The position numbers were made by a program, and so were the translations under genes. A DNA stretch of 45,382 nucleotides. It comes from a virus. The notes beneath the pieces were generated by a model, which was not told the DNA's origin, did not search any database, and saw only the letters and a program-made list of their open reading frames with translations. The stretch spans positions 1 through 45,382 of IMG/VR virus record IMGVR_UViG_3300046458_000063. One strand, written 5' to 3'. Of this stretch, positions 1-6,820 are shown piece by piece. Numbering within the stretch: the first letter of the stretch is position 1; every line of letters starts with the position of its first letter.

Positions 1-1135
1 TCGGCACCGACATCACACCCGCCAGCGTCACGGCCCCGCGCACACCGCCCACGGTCAGCAACCAGCAGGAACGCGCGGTCGGCACCTGCGTCACGTCACC
101 CTTGCCGCGCAGGCGCCTGAGCAATACAGACAATCGCCAAATGCTCTGCACCCAGATGAAGCGCAAGGCCAGCAGCACCAGGAAAATCGCCACCACGTCC
201 AGCCCGCGATACAGCAGCGTCGGCCACAGGGATGTTTCGTGACTGGCCACGGCCTTGATGATGTCCGGCAACTGCAGGCCCAACAGCAGGAAGATCAAGC
301 CGTTGAAGGCGAACTCCAGCAACGACCAGACGCTGCGATTGAGCAGGCGCGTGTTGGTCTGGCGCGGCAGCAGATCGAGCCAGCTCTGCATCATCCCCGC
401 CGCCACCGCCGAGAGGATGCCCGACACCTCCATGCGCTCGGCCAGCACGTAGGCGGCAAACGGCAGCAACAACATGAACACCACGTGCGTCGCCGGATCG
501 TCCCAGCCGCGCGCGATCATCCACGCGCGCAGACGACCGACCAGCCAGCTCAAGGCCACCCCGACGGCCAGGCCGCCCACGGCGACCAGCAGGAAAGTCA
601 CACTCGCATTGGCCAGCGAGAACACACCGGTCACCGCCGCCACCAGGGCAAACTTGAACGTCACCAGGCCCGAGGCATCGTTCATCAACGCCTCGCCCTG
701 CAAGATGTGCATCAACGGGGTCGGCAGACGATTGCGGGAAATGGCCGACACCGCCACCGCATCCGTCGGCGACAGCACGGCCGCCAGGGCAAACGCCACC
801 GGCAACGGCACATCGGGCAGCAACCAGTGAATGAAGTAGCCGGCGCCGACCACGGTAAACAGCACAAGGCCCACCGCCAGGGTCAGGATCGGACCGCGCA
901 AGTGCCAGAATTCGCGCTTGGGCATGCGCCAGCCGTCGGAGAACAACAGCGGCGGCAGGAACAGAAACAGGAACAACTCCGGATCCAGGGCCACATGCAA
1001 GCCCAGCGTCGGCCAAGCCAGCAATGCCCCGGCAGTGATCTGCACCAGCGGCAACGGCAACGGAATCACCCGCCCGATCAGGCGCGAAACGCCGACCAGC
1101 ATCAACAGGATCAGGACGGTGTAGGCGGTTTGCAT
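1..1135 (-). CDS. Na+/H+ antiporter, CPA1 (NhaP-like) family, 3' end outside window
   Basis: The minus-strand reading frame is open to the window edge, about 378 codons. It is a polytopic membrane protein of alternating hydrophobic helices; near residues 120-165 it contains LSPTDAVAVSAISRNR and EALMNDASGLVTFKFAL, the conserved ion-binding region (ND and TDA motifs) of CPA1 sodium/proton exchangers. It should sit in the inner membrane and exchange Na+ or K+ for H+. The start used is ATG at 1135 with a GGGAA about 10 nt upstream. An in-frame ATG at 1165 (MLPIVWEPRF) is an alternative without a clear ribosome site. This is host sequence, divergent from the yffB-dapD locus at the prophage's other end. 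Confidence 0.9.
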   Translation of the reverse strand, partial: MQTAYTVLILLMLVGVSRLIGRVIPLPLPLVQITAGALLAWPTLGLHVALDPELFLFLFLPPLLFSDGWRMPKREFWHLRGPILTLAVGLVLFTVVGAGYFIHWLLPDVPLPVAFALAAVLSPTDAVAVSAISRNRLPTPLMHILQGEALMNDASGLVTFKFALVAAVTGVFSLANASVTFLLVAVGGLAVGVALSWLVGRLRAWMIARGWDDPATHVVFMLLLPFAAYVLAERMEVSGILSAVAAGMMQSWLDLLPRQTNTRLLNRSVWSLLEFAFNGLIFLLLGLQLPDIIKAVASHETSLWPTLLYRGLDVVAIFLVLLALRFIWVQSIWRLSVLLRRLRGKGDVTQVPTARSCWLLTVGGVRGAVTLAGVMSVP

Positions 1136-1236
1136 AAAGCGTGGTTCCCAGACAATCGGCAGCATTGAAGTGCCATATTAGCCGCTTAGACTACGGGTAG
1201 CCCTTGCACCTATGTCGCACCCGGAACGCGCCAATC

Positions 1237-1330
1237 CCTGTGGGAGCGAGCTTGCTCGCGATGGCGTCAGGTCAGTCAACATTGATTTCGACTGTCATGC
1301 CCTCATCGCGAGCAAGCTCGCTCCCACAGG
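1237..1330. repeat. Paired REP element (REPIN-like) of Pseudomonas
   Basis: CCTGTGGGAGCGAGCTTGCT at 1237 and its inverted copy ending at 1330 enclose about 45 bp. Each arm is itself partly palindromic (AGCTTGCTCGC). This is the common fluorescent-pseudomonad REP sequence in inverted pair, sitting in the host gap between the antiporter gene and yffB. It supports the genus assignment and shows that this flank is host DNA. Confidence 0.9.
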
Positions 1331-1405
1331 TTTTGCGTTTTAACTGAAAGGCCATGGCATAATCCGTCACCTTTTATTTACGGCACCTGCAAAGGGGGCA
1401 ATTCC

Positions 1406-1465
1406 TTGACCGTTTCAAGCAAAACGTTGCACCTTTTCGGCATCAAAGCCTGGGATGCCGTATAA
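1406..1465 (+). pseudogene. yffB: Displaced 5' end of host yffB (ArsC-like reductase), cut at attL
   Basis: A TTG start at 1406 follows a strong Shine-Dalgarno AAAGGGGG (1391-1398). The frame reads MTVSSKTLHLFGIKA, then leaves the family sequence at the end of the attL core and stops at TAA 1463-1465. The same protein continues in register at 44478 on the far side of the prophage (YGIKACDTMKKA). This is therefore the native N-terminus, promoter and ribosome site of yffB, separated from the gene body by integration. A CATAAT at 1358-1363 could be the native -10 box. The 19-codon remnant should have no reductase function. Confidence 0.85.
1438..1452. other. attL core (15-bp crossover region)
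   Basis: CGGCATCAAAGCCTG is identical to 44478-44492. Flanking bases are also partly alike on both sides (TTT before; GA, CC and A-runs after), as expected when attP imitates attB over a coding region. Left of the core the reading frame is host yffB; right of it the sequence is phage. Confidence 0.85.
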
Positions 1466-1884
1466 AAATCGAACAAGGCCTTTATATTCAAGGCCTTGAG
1501 CTACAAATCCCCCCTAAAAACAGGCTACTTTTGCGACTCTTTAGAACCCAATAAACATTGGTCCAAACAGTTGCGTTTTGGGGAAGAAATAACGTCAGAA
1601 AATCCCACCTACGGCGTCCTGCCGACCGTTCGAAACCTCCGAAGCCCGAAGCCGTCACTTTCGACGTAACGATCCACCATCCGTCGAATAGCTGCGGCTA
1701 CATCTGGCGGTTTTACGGGATGTGCCATCATCTAGATAACAAATGAATTGACATCGACCTTGACGTAGCGATAATCGCGAGCCACTGTTGTGAGCAAGCT
1801 TGTTAGCAAGCTGTGGATAAGTACCGGCTTGGTGGATCGACCACCCGCCACTCACGGAGTGAGCTTTTCAGCCCAGGAGCTGCT
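1466..1884. other. Gene-free phage attachment arm
   Basis: I see no convincing gene in these ~420 bases. Near the core are two copies of CAAGGCCTT (around 1484-1498), a palindromic word that could bind Int or Xis. TTTTGGGGA at 1576-1584 matches a copy at the other end. The sequence is more AT-rich than the structural genes. Two direct copies of GCAAGCT lie near 1795-1812. Short ORFs here (for example on the minus strand at 1655-1855) have no start signal or family look and were left out. Confidence 0.5.
1576..1584 (+). promoter_or_regulatory. Candidate integrase arm-type site (left)
   Basis: TTTTGGGGA occurs here about 125 bp inside attL, and again at 44430-44438, with a near copy ATTGGGGA at 44420-44427, just outside the crossover core at attR. 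Repeated short words on both arms are what the N-terminal arm-binding domain of lambda-type integrases recognises. The assignment is by position and repetition only. Confidence 0.4.
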
Positions 1885-2133
1885 ATGACATATTCTCTAT
1901 TCGTACAAGCATCGCGAGTGTTGCCATCAGGCAATCAGCCCAGTCTTCGCGGACGCCATGACCAAGTCCTAGTAAAGGATGAGGTAGTGTTCCAAGAATC
2001 GCACGATCCTTACCGTGCTCTGACCGAGGCTAGTCAGCGTTTGAACGATGGAAAAAGTGTTTTCTTCGCTGACCAAAGCCCAGTTCAAGAACAAGGACGT
2101 CGTGATCGTGCCGGAATTTTTTCCACGCAGTAA
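1885..2133 (+). CDS. Small protein of unknown function upstream of SDH-type protease
   Basis: The frame has 82 codons with an ATG at 1885 and a strong ribosome site (CAGGAGC, about 6 nt upstream). The product is hydrophilic, with no membrane segment and no motif I recognise. It overlaps the following protease gene by 86 nt in another frame. That is long for a phage overlap, but the protease cannot start earlier because an in-frame stop lies at 2042-2044. Either both genes are real and translationally coupled, or this is a leader ORF. First gene of a plus-strand moron next to attL. Confidence 0.5.
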   Translation: MTYSLFVQASRVLPSGNQPSLRGRHDQVLVKDEVVFQESHDPYRALTEASQRLNDGKSVFFADQSPVQEQGRRDRAGIFSTQ

Positions 2134-2935
2134 AGATTTGCCCGCCCAGTCATCTCTCTTCTGGGTGACTCACAAAGACAGATACCTTCGCCAACTCCTC
2201 CTGAAGGATATTCAGGAGGAAACTGGTCGCTGTCTGATCGTTTACTTTACCGAATGCGAAACCTCCGGTGCACAGATTGACACCGGTGATGACGTGTATT
2301 TTTCGGAACTTCTCACTGCTTGCGCCGGAAACCCAGTGGATCTTCTTTTAGAGACCAATGGTGGTATGACCGATGCAGCAGAGAAAATCTGCGCGCTGTT
2401 ACGCCACGCCGCCCCCGATCTAAGAGTGATCGTACCTCGTAGAGCAAAGAGTAACGGAACAGTTTTTGCTTTGTGTGGAAATGCGATCCTCATGGGTGTT
2501 GAGTCAGAGCTTGGCCCGATCGATCCCTCTATCAACGGCGTCCCGGTGGAGTTCGTACTCAACCAACCAGCTGCATTCGGTCCTCTCGACGTAGCTTTTG
2601 CAGACGCCGCGCGCAACCAAACTAGGAAGCTTGCCAGAGATATGCTTTCTACAGGGATGATGAGCACTCGTTCGCCGGCAGAAATCGAAGAGACGATCGG
2701 CAAGCTTGCTACCCGCGATCACTATCACTCCCATGGATCGGTTATCGACATTCGTGAGGCCATAAGCCTCGGACTGAATGTAGTCGAGCATCAACCAGAT
2801 AACGCCCTGTGGCGAAAAATCTGGCTTCTCCGAACCATGTACCATTACGACTGCCGACAAAACGGCTATGCAAAGCTGTTCGAAAGCGTATCGGTGAGCA
2901 CGGCAGTAGCTGTTCAGAAACCTGCGACGGCTTAG
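2048..2935 (+). CDS. Clp-fold serine protease, SDH/SppA-like family
   Basis: The product has 295 aa. Residues 97-160 show the ClpP/crotonase-fold signature of SDH-type proteinases: LLLETNGGMTDAAEKI, then IVPRRAKSNGT with the likely nucleophile Ser135, then MGVESELGPIDPSI. There is no signal peptide or membrane helix, so it should act in the cytoplasm. The first possible start is ATG 2048, because a stop codon lies six bases upstream. It lies between attL and the lysis genes, is opposite in strand to the late operon, and has its own terminator, so it is a moron probably expressed in the lysogen. Its substrate is unknown; a role in defence or host-protein turnover is only inference. Confidence 0.75.
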   Translation: MEKVFSSLTKAQFKNKDVVIVPEFFPRSKDLPAQSSLFWVTHKDRYLRQLLLKDIQEETGRCLIVYFTECETSGAQIDTGDDVYFSELLTACAGNPVDLLLETNGGMTDAAEKICALLRHAAPDLRVIVPRRAKSNGTVFALCGNAILMGVESELGPIDPSINGVPVEFVLNQPAAFGPLDVAFADAARNQTRKLARDMLSTGMMSTRSPAEIEETIGKLATRDHYHSHGSVIDIREAISLGLNVVEHQPDNALWRKIWLLRTMYHYDCRQNGYAKLFESVSVSTAVAVQKPATA

Positions 2936-2957
2936 CACGCAACAACCAGTTGATGAG

Positions 2958-2997
2958 ACGGCGGGGCGAATTAGACATTCACCCCGCCGTTTTTTTT
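2958..2997 (+). terminator. Intrinsic terminator of the protease moron
   Basis: ACGGCGGGG pairs with CCCCGCCGT (loop of about 13 nt), followed by eight T on the plus strand. It ends the plus-strand moron and abuts the end of the convergent late operon (Rz stop at 2996). There is no T-run in the minus direction. Confidence 0.85.
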
Positions 2998-3517
2998 ACC
3001 TATGTGCCGACACCTCTTTTGCGTAGGCCTGGCACGCGGCCAGCGCAATCAATCCTTGGTCACCGGCGTCGGTGATTCCGATAATTCGTTGAGCATGCGC
3101 TGGGTCAAGTCGGGCGCGTGTTCCTCCATGAACCATGCCGCCGGCGCCGGTACCGGATGACACTGAACAGCCACTGGCTGAATCCGTGGCGTCGAGAAGG
3201 ACTGACAGCCGCAGATCAGCAGTGGCAAGGCGATCGCGCAGGCGCGCCTGGTCTTTTTGTGCATTGGTCAAAACCTCATGATGGGCTTGGTCGCTCGCCG
3301 ACAGGCGCTGCTCGAGCGCCAGGCGCTTGTCCTGATCGGCACGGACCTGGGCGGCGGCAGCATTGCTGAGAGTGCCAAGGTCGGACTGATGCAGCAGCGC
3401 TTGAGCGGCGAGCTGCCCACCGTAGCGCCAGTCCTGCACCTTCCACACGCCAACGGCAGTGGCCAGCACCAGCACCAGCACTCCGACCAGCACCAACTTC
3501 AGTGAAGTGGAGGTCAT
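2996..3517 (-). CDS. Rz-like i-spanin
   Basis: The product has 173 aa. An N-terminal membrane anchor (about residues 7-26, LVLVGVLVLVLATAVGV) is followed by a long charged, coiled-coil periplasmic part (QDKRLALEQRLSASDQAHHEVLTN). This is the layout of phage inner-membrane spanins, which join the outer-membrane Rz1 to fuse the two membranes at lysis. Rz1 is encoded inside this gene in another frame. The start at 3517 has GGGAGGATTAGG just upstream. It is the last gene of the late operon, after the endolysin. Confidence 0.9.
   Translation of the reverse strand: MTSTSLKLVLVGVLVLVLATAVGVWKVQDWRYGGQLAAQALLHQSDLGTLSNAAAAQVRADQDKRLALEQRLSASDQAHHEVLTNAQKDQARLRDRLATADLRLSVLLDATDSASGCSVSSGTGAGGMVHGGTRARLDPAHAQRIIGITDAGDQGLIALAACQAYAKEVSAHR
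3049..3264 (-). CDS. Rz1-like o-spanin lipoprotein, embedded in Rz
   Basis: The product has 71 aa and is read wholly within the Rz gene in a different frame. The N-terminus MHKKTRRACAIALPLLICGC is a lipoprotein signal with a lipobox (ICGC, Cys20 the probable lipidated residue). The mature part is short and proline-containing (PRIQPVAVQCHPVPAPAAW), as in Rz1 proteins. It should anchor in the outer membrane and pair with Rz. A fully embedded arrangement is known for lambda. Confidence 0.88.
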   Translation of the reverse strand: MHKKTRRACAIALPLLICGCQSFSTPRIQPVAVQCHPVPAPAAWFMEEHAPDLTQRMLNELSESPTPVTKD

Positions 3518-3519
3518 AC

Positions 3520-3825
3520 CTAATCCTCCCAGGGTGGAAGGTCCACCGTTTGGCCTGCAAGGGCATGGGTGCAGTCGCCCAGGAACTGGATACGGCCATC
3601 GGTGACGAACGAGTGACAGACACGATCACCATCAGACCAGGGGTACTGCACCAGCACCGAAGGGGTGAAGGTCGGCTTATCGACGCTCCCATTCCAACCC
3701 CAGCGCGGACCTGGCCCGGGACCGTGCATGACTCGATGCATCATCGTGCAGCCCGGGCACTCGAACCAAAGGCTGCCTTCCTCGGCAGTGGCCAAAACAG
3801 GAGACAATCTGCTGAAAGCGGTCAT
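3520..3825 (-). CDS. DUF6527 family phage protein
   Basis: The product has 101 aa. It contains LWFECPGC near residues 19-26, HRVMH, then CHSFVTDGRIQFLGDCTHALAGQTVDLP near the end, which is the pattern I associate with DUF6527. The Cys/His spacing suggests a small metal-binding fold. The function is unknown. The gene overlaps the endolysin by 4 nt (ATGA) and directly precedes Rz, so it is part of the lysis cassette by position. Confidence 0.7.
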   Translation of the reverse strand: MTAFSRLSPVLATAEEGSLWFECPGCTMMHRVMHGPGPGPRWGWNGSVDKPTFTPSVLVQYPWSDGDRVCHSFVTDGRIQFLGDCTHALAGQTVDLPPWED

Positions 3826-4247
3826 GGCACATCCTTGAAGAACACGTGGTGACCAAGCGCCAGTGTCTGCTTGGCGCCTTTCACCCAGACCGGCGGCTTG
3901 GGCATGGTGGTCGCGTAGTAGTGCGTGGCACCGCCGGTAGGATCCGGCACCTTTCCATCAATCACCTGGTCAGCGGCAATCCGCGCCTGCGCGAGCTCAC
4001 GAAAAGGAATCTTCTTGGCGCCACTCAGGTAGGCGAAGTTCGGGTCGTTCCTGTTCCAGCAACTGAACTGGTAGGGCTTCTGGCACACGCCGGCATAGCC
4101 CTCCCCCCACCACGACTTGGTCTTGCCGTCGTTCACCCGGTTACAAATGGTCCAGGCCACGGCGATCTGGCCGGCCAGGGATTCGCCGCGGGCCTCGCCC
4201 CACAACGTGCGAGCGAGGATGTCGCGGTCATTCTCGGATACGGTCAT
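3822..4247 (-). CDS. Endolysin, SleB-like cell wall hydrolase
   Basis: The product has 141 aa and starts MTVSENDRDILARTLWGEARGE. The frame is open further upstream, but ATG 4247 has a good ribosome site (CGGAGAAAAG) and the upstream part is terminator sequence. The motifs LARTLWGEARGESLAGQIAVAWTI, WWGEGYAGVC and GATHYYA match the Hydrolase_2/SleB family. The conserved Glu in WGEARGE is the expected catalytic residue for cleaving peptidoglycan. There is no signal peptide, so it depends on the holin at 26082-26411. Lysis genes are therefore split between the two ends of the late operon. Confidence 0.88.
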   Translation of the reverse strand: MTVSENDRDILARTLWGEARGESLAGQIAVAWTICNRVNDGKTKSWWGEGYAGVCQKPYQFSCWNRNDPNFAYLSGAKKIPFRELAQARIAADQVIDGKVPDPTGGATHYYATTMPKPPVWVKGAKQTLALGHHVFFKDVP

Positions 4248-4262
4248 CACTTTTCTCCGGGC

Positions 4263-4286
4263 AAAAAAAATCCCGCACTTGGCGGG
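4263..4286 (-). terminator. Intrinsic terminator upstream of endolysin
   Basis: On the minus strand CCCGC-CAAGT-GCGGG is followed by A and eight T, ending a few bases before the endolysin's GGAG ribosome site. It lies within the late operon and should reduce lysis gene expression unless RNA polymerase is antiterminated. Confidence 0.8.
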
Positions 4287-4306
4287 CCTTGATGTGCGCT
4301 TGGCAC

Positions 4307-4567
4307 TCAGGCTTCGTTGGACTCGGACGCTTCGGCACTCAGCGGCAACGGGTACCGGGCTTTGATGGCGGCCACCGAGGCGAGCCACGCGGTGTAGTCG
4401 GGCTCCAGGCCTTGGGAAAGTGCGTCGTAGTCAGCCTCCAGCCGCAACGGGTCTGACTCGGCCAGGTAAGCGGTCCGACGCGCATTGAGCGCAGCTTCCA
4501 GCTCTGCGTTCTTGCGATCTTCCTGCTGCTGCTCGGCGGTGATCATTTGGCTGAAGTCGATGTTCAT
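4307..4567 (-). CDS. Tail fibre assembly chaperone-like protein
   Basis: The product has 86 aa and is mostly helical and acidic. The C-terminal part, LAESDPLRLEADYDAL followed by DYTAWLASVAAIKARYP, resembles the short chaperone-like proteins encoded after phage tail fibres. It overlaps the upstream gene by 4 nt and ends before the endolysin terminator. A role in fibre folding is inferred from similarity and position. Confidence 0.6.
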   Translation of the reverse strand: MNIDFSQMITAEQQQEDRKNAELEAALNARRTAYLAESDPLRLEADYDALSQGLEPDYTAWLASVAAIKARYPLPLSAEASESNEA

Positions 4568-4854
4568 TCTGGAAGCCTCACTTCACCATCGGGCGGATTA
4601 ACGATGTCGCTGGGGAAGCGGACCGCGATACTGGAATCTGCGTCACAAGGAATCCCCAGGGCGATAATGAGGTCACCATTGCGACGGGTCACATCACCCA
4701 CCACATGCTGACAGTGAACCGCCGACCAGGGCAGAACCGCACCCTCCGGCAGTTGCCGAAAATCGTACGACTCCCCGTTGATGATCAGCACATCGCCGGT
4801 TTTTTGAAGTGAAAGCGGCGCCCGGCCGCCCTGCGGTGAAAGCTTGATGATCAT
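4564..4854 (-). CDS. Conserved phage protein, unknown function, tail fibre operon
   Basis: The product has 96 aa and starts MIIKLSPQGGRAPLSLQ. The ATG at 4854 overlaps the stop of the tail fibre gene (TGATG), which favours this start over one three codons upstream. It is a beta-rich, soluble sequence (NGESYDFRQLPEGAVLP, then CQHVVGDVTRRNGDLIIALGIP). I do not recognise a named domain. The tight coupling with the fibre and chaperone-like genes suggests a part in fibre structure or assembly. Confidence 0.6.
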   Translation of the reverse strand: MIIKLSPQGGRAPLSLQKTGDVLIINGESYDFRQLPEGAVLPWSAVHCQHVVGDVTRRNGDLIIALGIPCDADSSIAVRFPSDIVNPPDGEVRLPE

Positions 4855-5633
4855 CAGAACCACCTTCCTATTGCTAAATACCGGCCACCGGAGATTGTTT
4901 GAGCGGTCGGACCATTGCGGTAAACCGCCTTGGCAGACCAGTTGGCCCTTGAGTTATCTGTGGTGTAGCCATACACATCAAGACTTGATTGAGGGGTGCC
5001 GAAGGCCTGATAGGTGTAGGTGATGTCGGCAAACAGCACCGGGAACACGCCCAGCGGCGACACCGTCGCGATGGCACCGGCAGCAACGGTGAAGTCCGCA
5101 ATCGGCCCCGTACAAATCAGCCGGCCGTCTGCAAATTTCGTGGCCTCACCGTTCGCGTTCACCACCTTTTCAAAAATGGCGCCGGAAGGCACGCCGCCGC
5201 CTTGCGAGACGGTTCCGAGAATGGCCGCAACTGCAGCGGCGCCGAGGCCCAAGCCGGCACGAGCCAAAGCCGGGGTGTTGCCACCGGTACCGCCTTTGGC
5301 AACGGGCACCACGTTTTCGACAGAGACCGCGCCGAGCCCGGCCAGTGTCGCGCCCCACTGATCGATCAATTGCCGCAGGCGGTCGGCGGACTCCTTCACG
5401 TAACCTTGCACCGGCACCAAGGCATAAGCCCCTGTCGGGGCTGTAGCACCTTGATAGGCGGGGAGAATCGACAGCACCGTAGCGCTGGCAATGTTCGAGA
5501 CCTCGTACCAGCGCCCATCCGGGCCTAGAAAAGCATCGCCCACGCGAGCGTTAGCGGCGAAGGCCGTACCGGTGCCGGTCACGGTGGTGCCGCCGCTGGT
5601 GACGGCGACTGTTCCTGATCTGTACCAGGGCAT
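4854..5633 (-). CDS. Tail fibre protein
   Basis: The product has 259 aa. The N-terminus MPWYRSGTVAVTSGGTTVTGTGTAF is a motif shared by tail fibre or baseplate-associated proteins of Pseudomonas phages. The middle has Gly/Ala-rich stretches (VVPVAKGGTGGNTPALARAG) of trimeric fibres. The C-terminal ~100 residues are aromatic- and Gly-rich and probably form the receptor-facing tip. It is separated from J by two accessory genes. Confidence 0.75.
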   Translation of the reverse strand: MPWYRSGTVAVTSGGTTVTGTGTAFAANARVGDAFLGPDGRWYEVSNIASATVLSILPAYQGATAPTGAYALVPVQGYVKESADRLRQLIDQWGATLAGLGAVSVENVVPVAKGGTGGNTPALARAGLGLGAAAVAAILGTVSQGGGVPSGAIFEKVVNANGEATKFADGRLICTGPIADFTVAAGAIATVSPLGVFPVLFADITYTYQAFGTPQSSLDVYGYTTDNSRANWSAKAVYRNGPTAQTISGGRYLAIGRWF

Positions 5634-5642
5634 GGTTGTTCC

Positions 5643-6512
5643 TTATCCGAAGGGAAATGGGAGGTTTGCAGTTCTGATGATCAGTGCCGTTGGGAGCAGG
5701 GCTGGAATGTTCTGCCACTGATAACCGTTCACGGCTAGGATCTGGGTGTCGTAGGTTGACGCGGCAGAATTCGCCATCATGAAGGTAATAAAGCCCGTTC
5801 CCCCATATACGCCCTCAACACACCCGGAGTTTGATGCTTGGGCAATAGGACTCAGGTCAGTGCCGATTGTAAGACCACACCCGCGAGACCAGGGCAGGTG
5901 GGCCGCGTACTCGACGCCCGCAGTTAAGTTGTAGGTGAAAGTGCATTGCGCACGGGGGTAGATGATCCGACCAGATGCACTAGTCCCACTCGTCTGCAGC
6001 ATCTGGTTAGTACCCCCAGTGTAGGGGAGGCCGGATGGCGCGGGTGGAGACTGTGTCCCAATGATGTTCAAGGCTGGCTGGAGTGAATTGAACGTGCAGT
6101 TACCCGAAGTATCAAACGTCTTCAGGTACGGAGACCCGGCGATGTTGTCCGCCATCAGGTCAAAGCAGTAGTACTTAGTCGAGGGGCTCGCATTGACATA
6201 GTAAAATGTAATGTTTGCCCCCGACTGCGTGGTTCCATTCAAACAGCCAGGCCCGACCAGGAACACGATGGGGGACTTGAAGTTGGCCAGCGTGAAACCG
6301 TGCATGATATCGAGCGAGTTGTCATTTGCGACAATCTCGGTAGGTGCCGTCCAACTTGCACCATCATTCTTATCCAGCCCAGGCGACTTGAGCCCCCTCC
6401 GCCCCCAATTGCTGATGTAGGCAAGGTTCCCGCTCTTCACCAACCCATATGTGATCTTGCTGGTATCGAAGAGCAGGCTACCGTCCAACTTCTTGACGAT
6501 CAGGCCAGTCAT
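5643..6512 (-). CDS. Tail tip/fibre accessory protein, MTGL-type N-terminus
   Basis: The product has 289 aa. The start MTGLIVKKLDGSLLFDTSKI resembles the start of the neighbouring 99-aa gene (MTGLVLKDALDRVMVDMT), so the two seem to share an N-terminal module. The remainder is Gly/Ser/Asn-rich, beta-predicted, with scattered Cys. I do not recognise a family. Its location directly after J and before the fibre gene suggests a receptor-binding or tip-decorating protein. It starts by a one-base overlap (TGATG) with the upstream stop. Confidence 0.6.
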   Translation of the reverse strand: MTGLIVKKLDGSLLFDTSKITYGLVKSGNLAYISNWGRRGLKSPGLDKNDGASWTAPTEIVANDNSLDIMHGFTLANFKSPIVFLVGPGCLNGTTQSGANITFYYVNASPSTKYYCFDLMADNIAGSPYLKTFDTSGNCTFNSLQPALNIIGTQSPPAPSGLPYTGGTNQMLQTSGTSASGRIIYPRAQCTFTYNLTAGVEYAAHLPWSRGCGLTIGTDLSPIAQASNSGCVEGVYGGTGFITFMMANSAASTYDTQILAVNGYQWQNIPALLPTALIIRTANLPFPFG

Positions 6513-6811
6513 CAGTAGTACCCGTAGTAGATTCTAGCGTTGGCTGCGAAGAAGCCCCAACCGTTCGTGGGAAAGGAGTAAACCCAGGTCAACGACGTGC
6601 CCGATAGAGTCACGCCGGGTATCTTCCCGTAGAGGCCTACGCTCACGATGGGCACGACGATGAAATACGCGGTCTTTCCAGCGGGGGGCGCCGGTATGGT
6701 TGTCCCACCATTTACAGCGCCCGTTGTAACCGACCCCATTGTCTGGCTGATGTTCATGGTCATATCGACCATTACCCGATCCAGTGCGTCCTTGAGTACA
6801 AGTCCAGTCAT
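6512..6811 (-). CDS. Short tail tip accessory protein, MTGL-type N-terminus
   Basis: The product has 99 aa. Its N-terminal ~25 residues resemble those of the downstream 289-aa protein. The rest is a Gly/Pro- and aromatic-rich beta sequence (AGKTAYFIVVPIVSVGLYGKIPGV) ending YYGYY. There is no membrane segment or signal. It starts 10 bases after the J stop. The function is unknown; tail tip association is inferred from position. Confidence 0.6.
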   Translation of the reverse strand: MTGLVLKDALDRVMVDMTMNISQTMGSVTTGAVNGGTTIPAPPAGKTAYFIVVPIVSVGLYGKIPGVTLSGTSLTWVYSFPTNGWGFFAANARIYYGYY

Positions 6812-6820
6812 TGCCCCCCC

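Noticed and set aside
239-1168. Long plus-strand frame over the antiporter gene
   Set aside because: Gln/His/Arg-rich product typical of the antisense of a GC-rich gene; the minus strand encodes a clear polytopic antiporter.
1655-1855. 66-codon minus-strand frame in the attachment arm
   Set aside because: No ribosome site, no hydrophobic or motif pattern, lies in the arm sequence.
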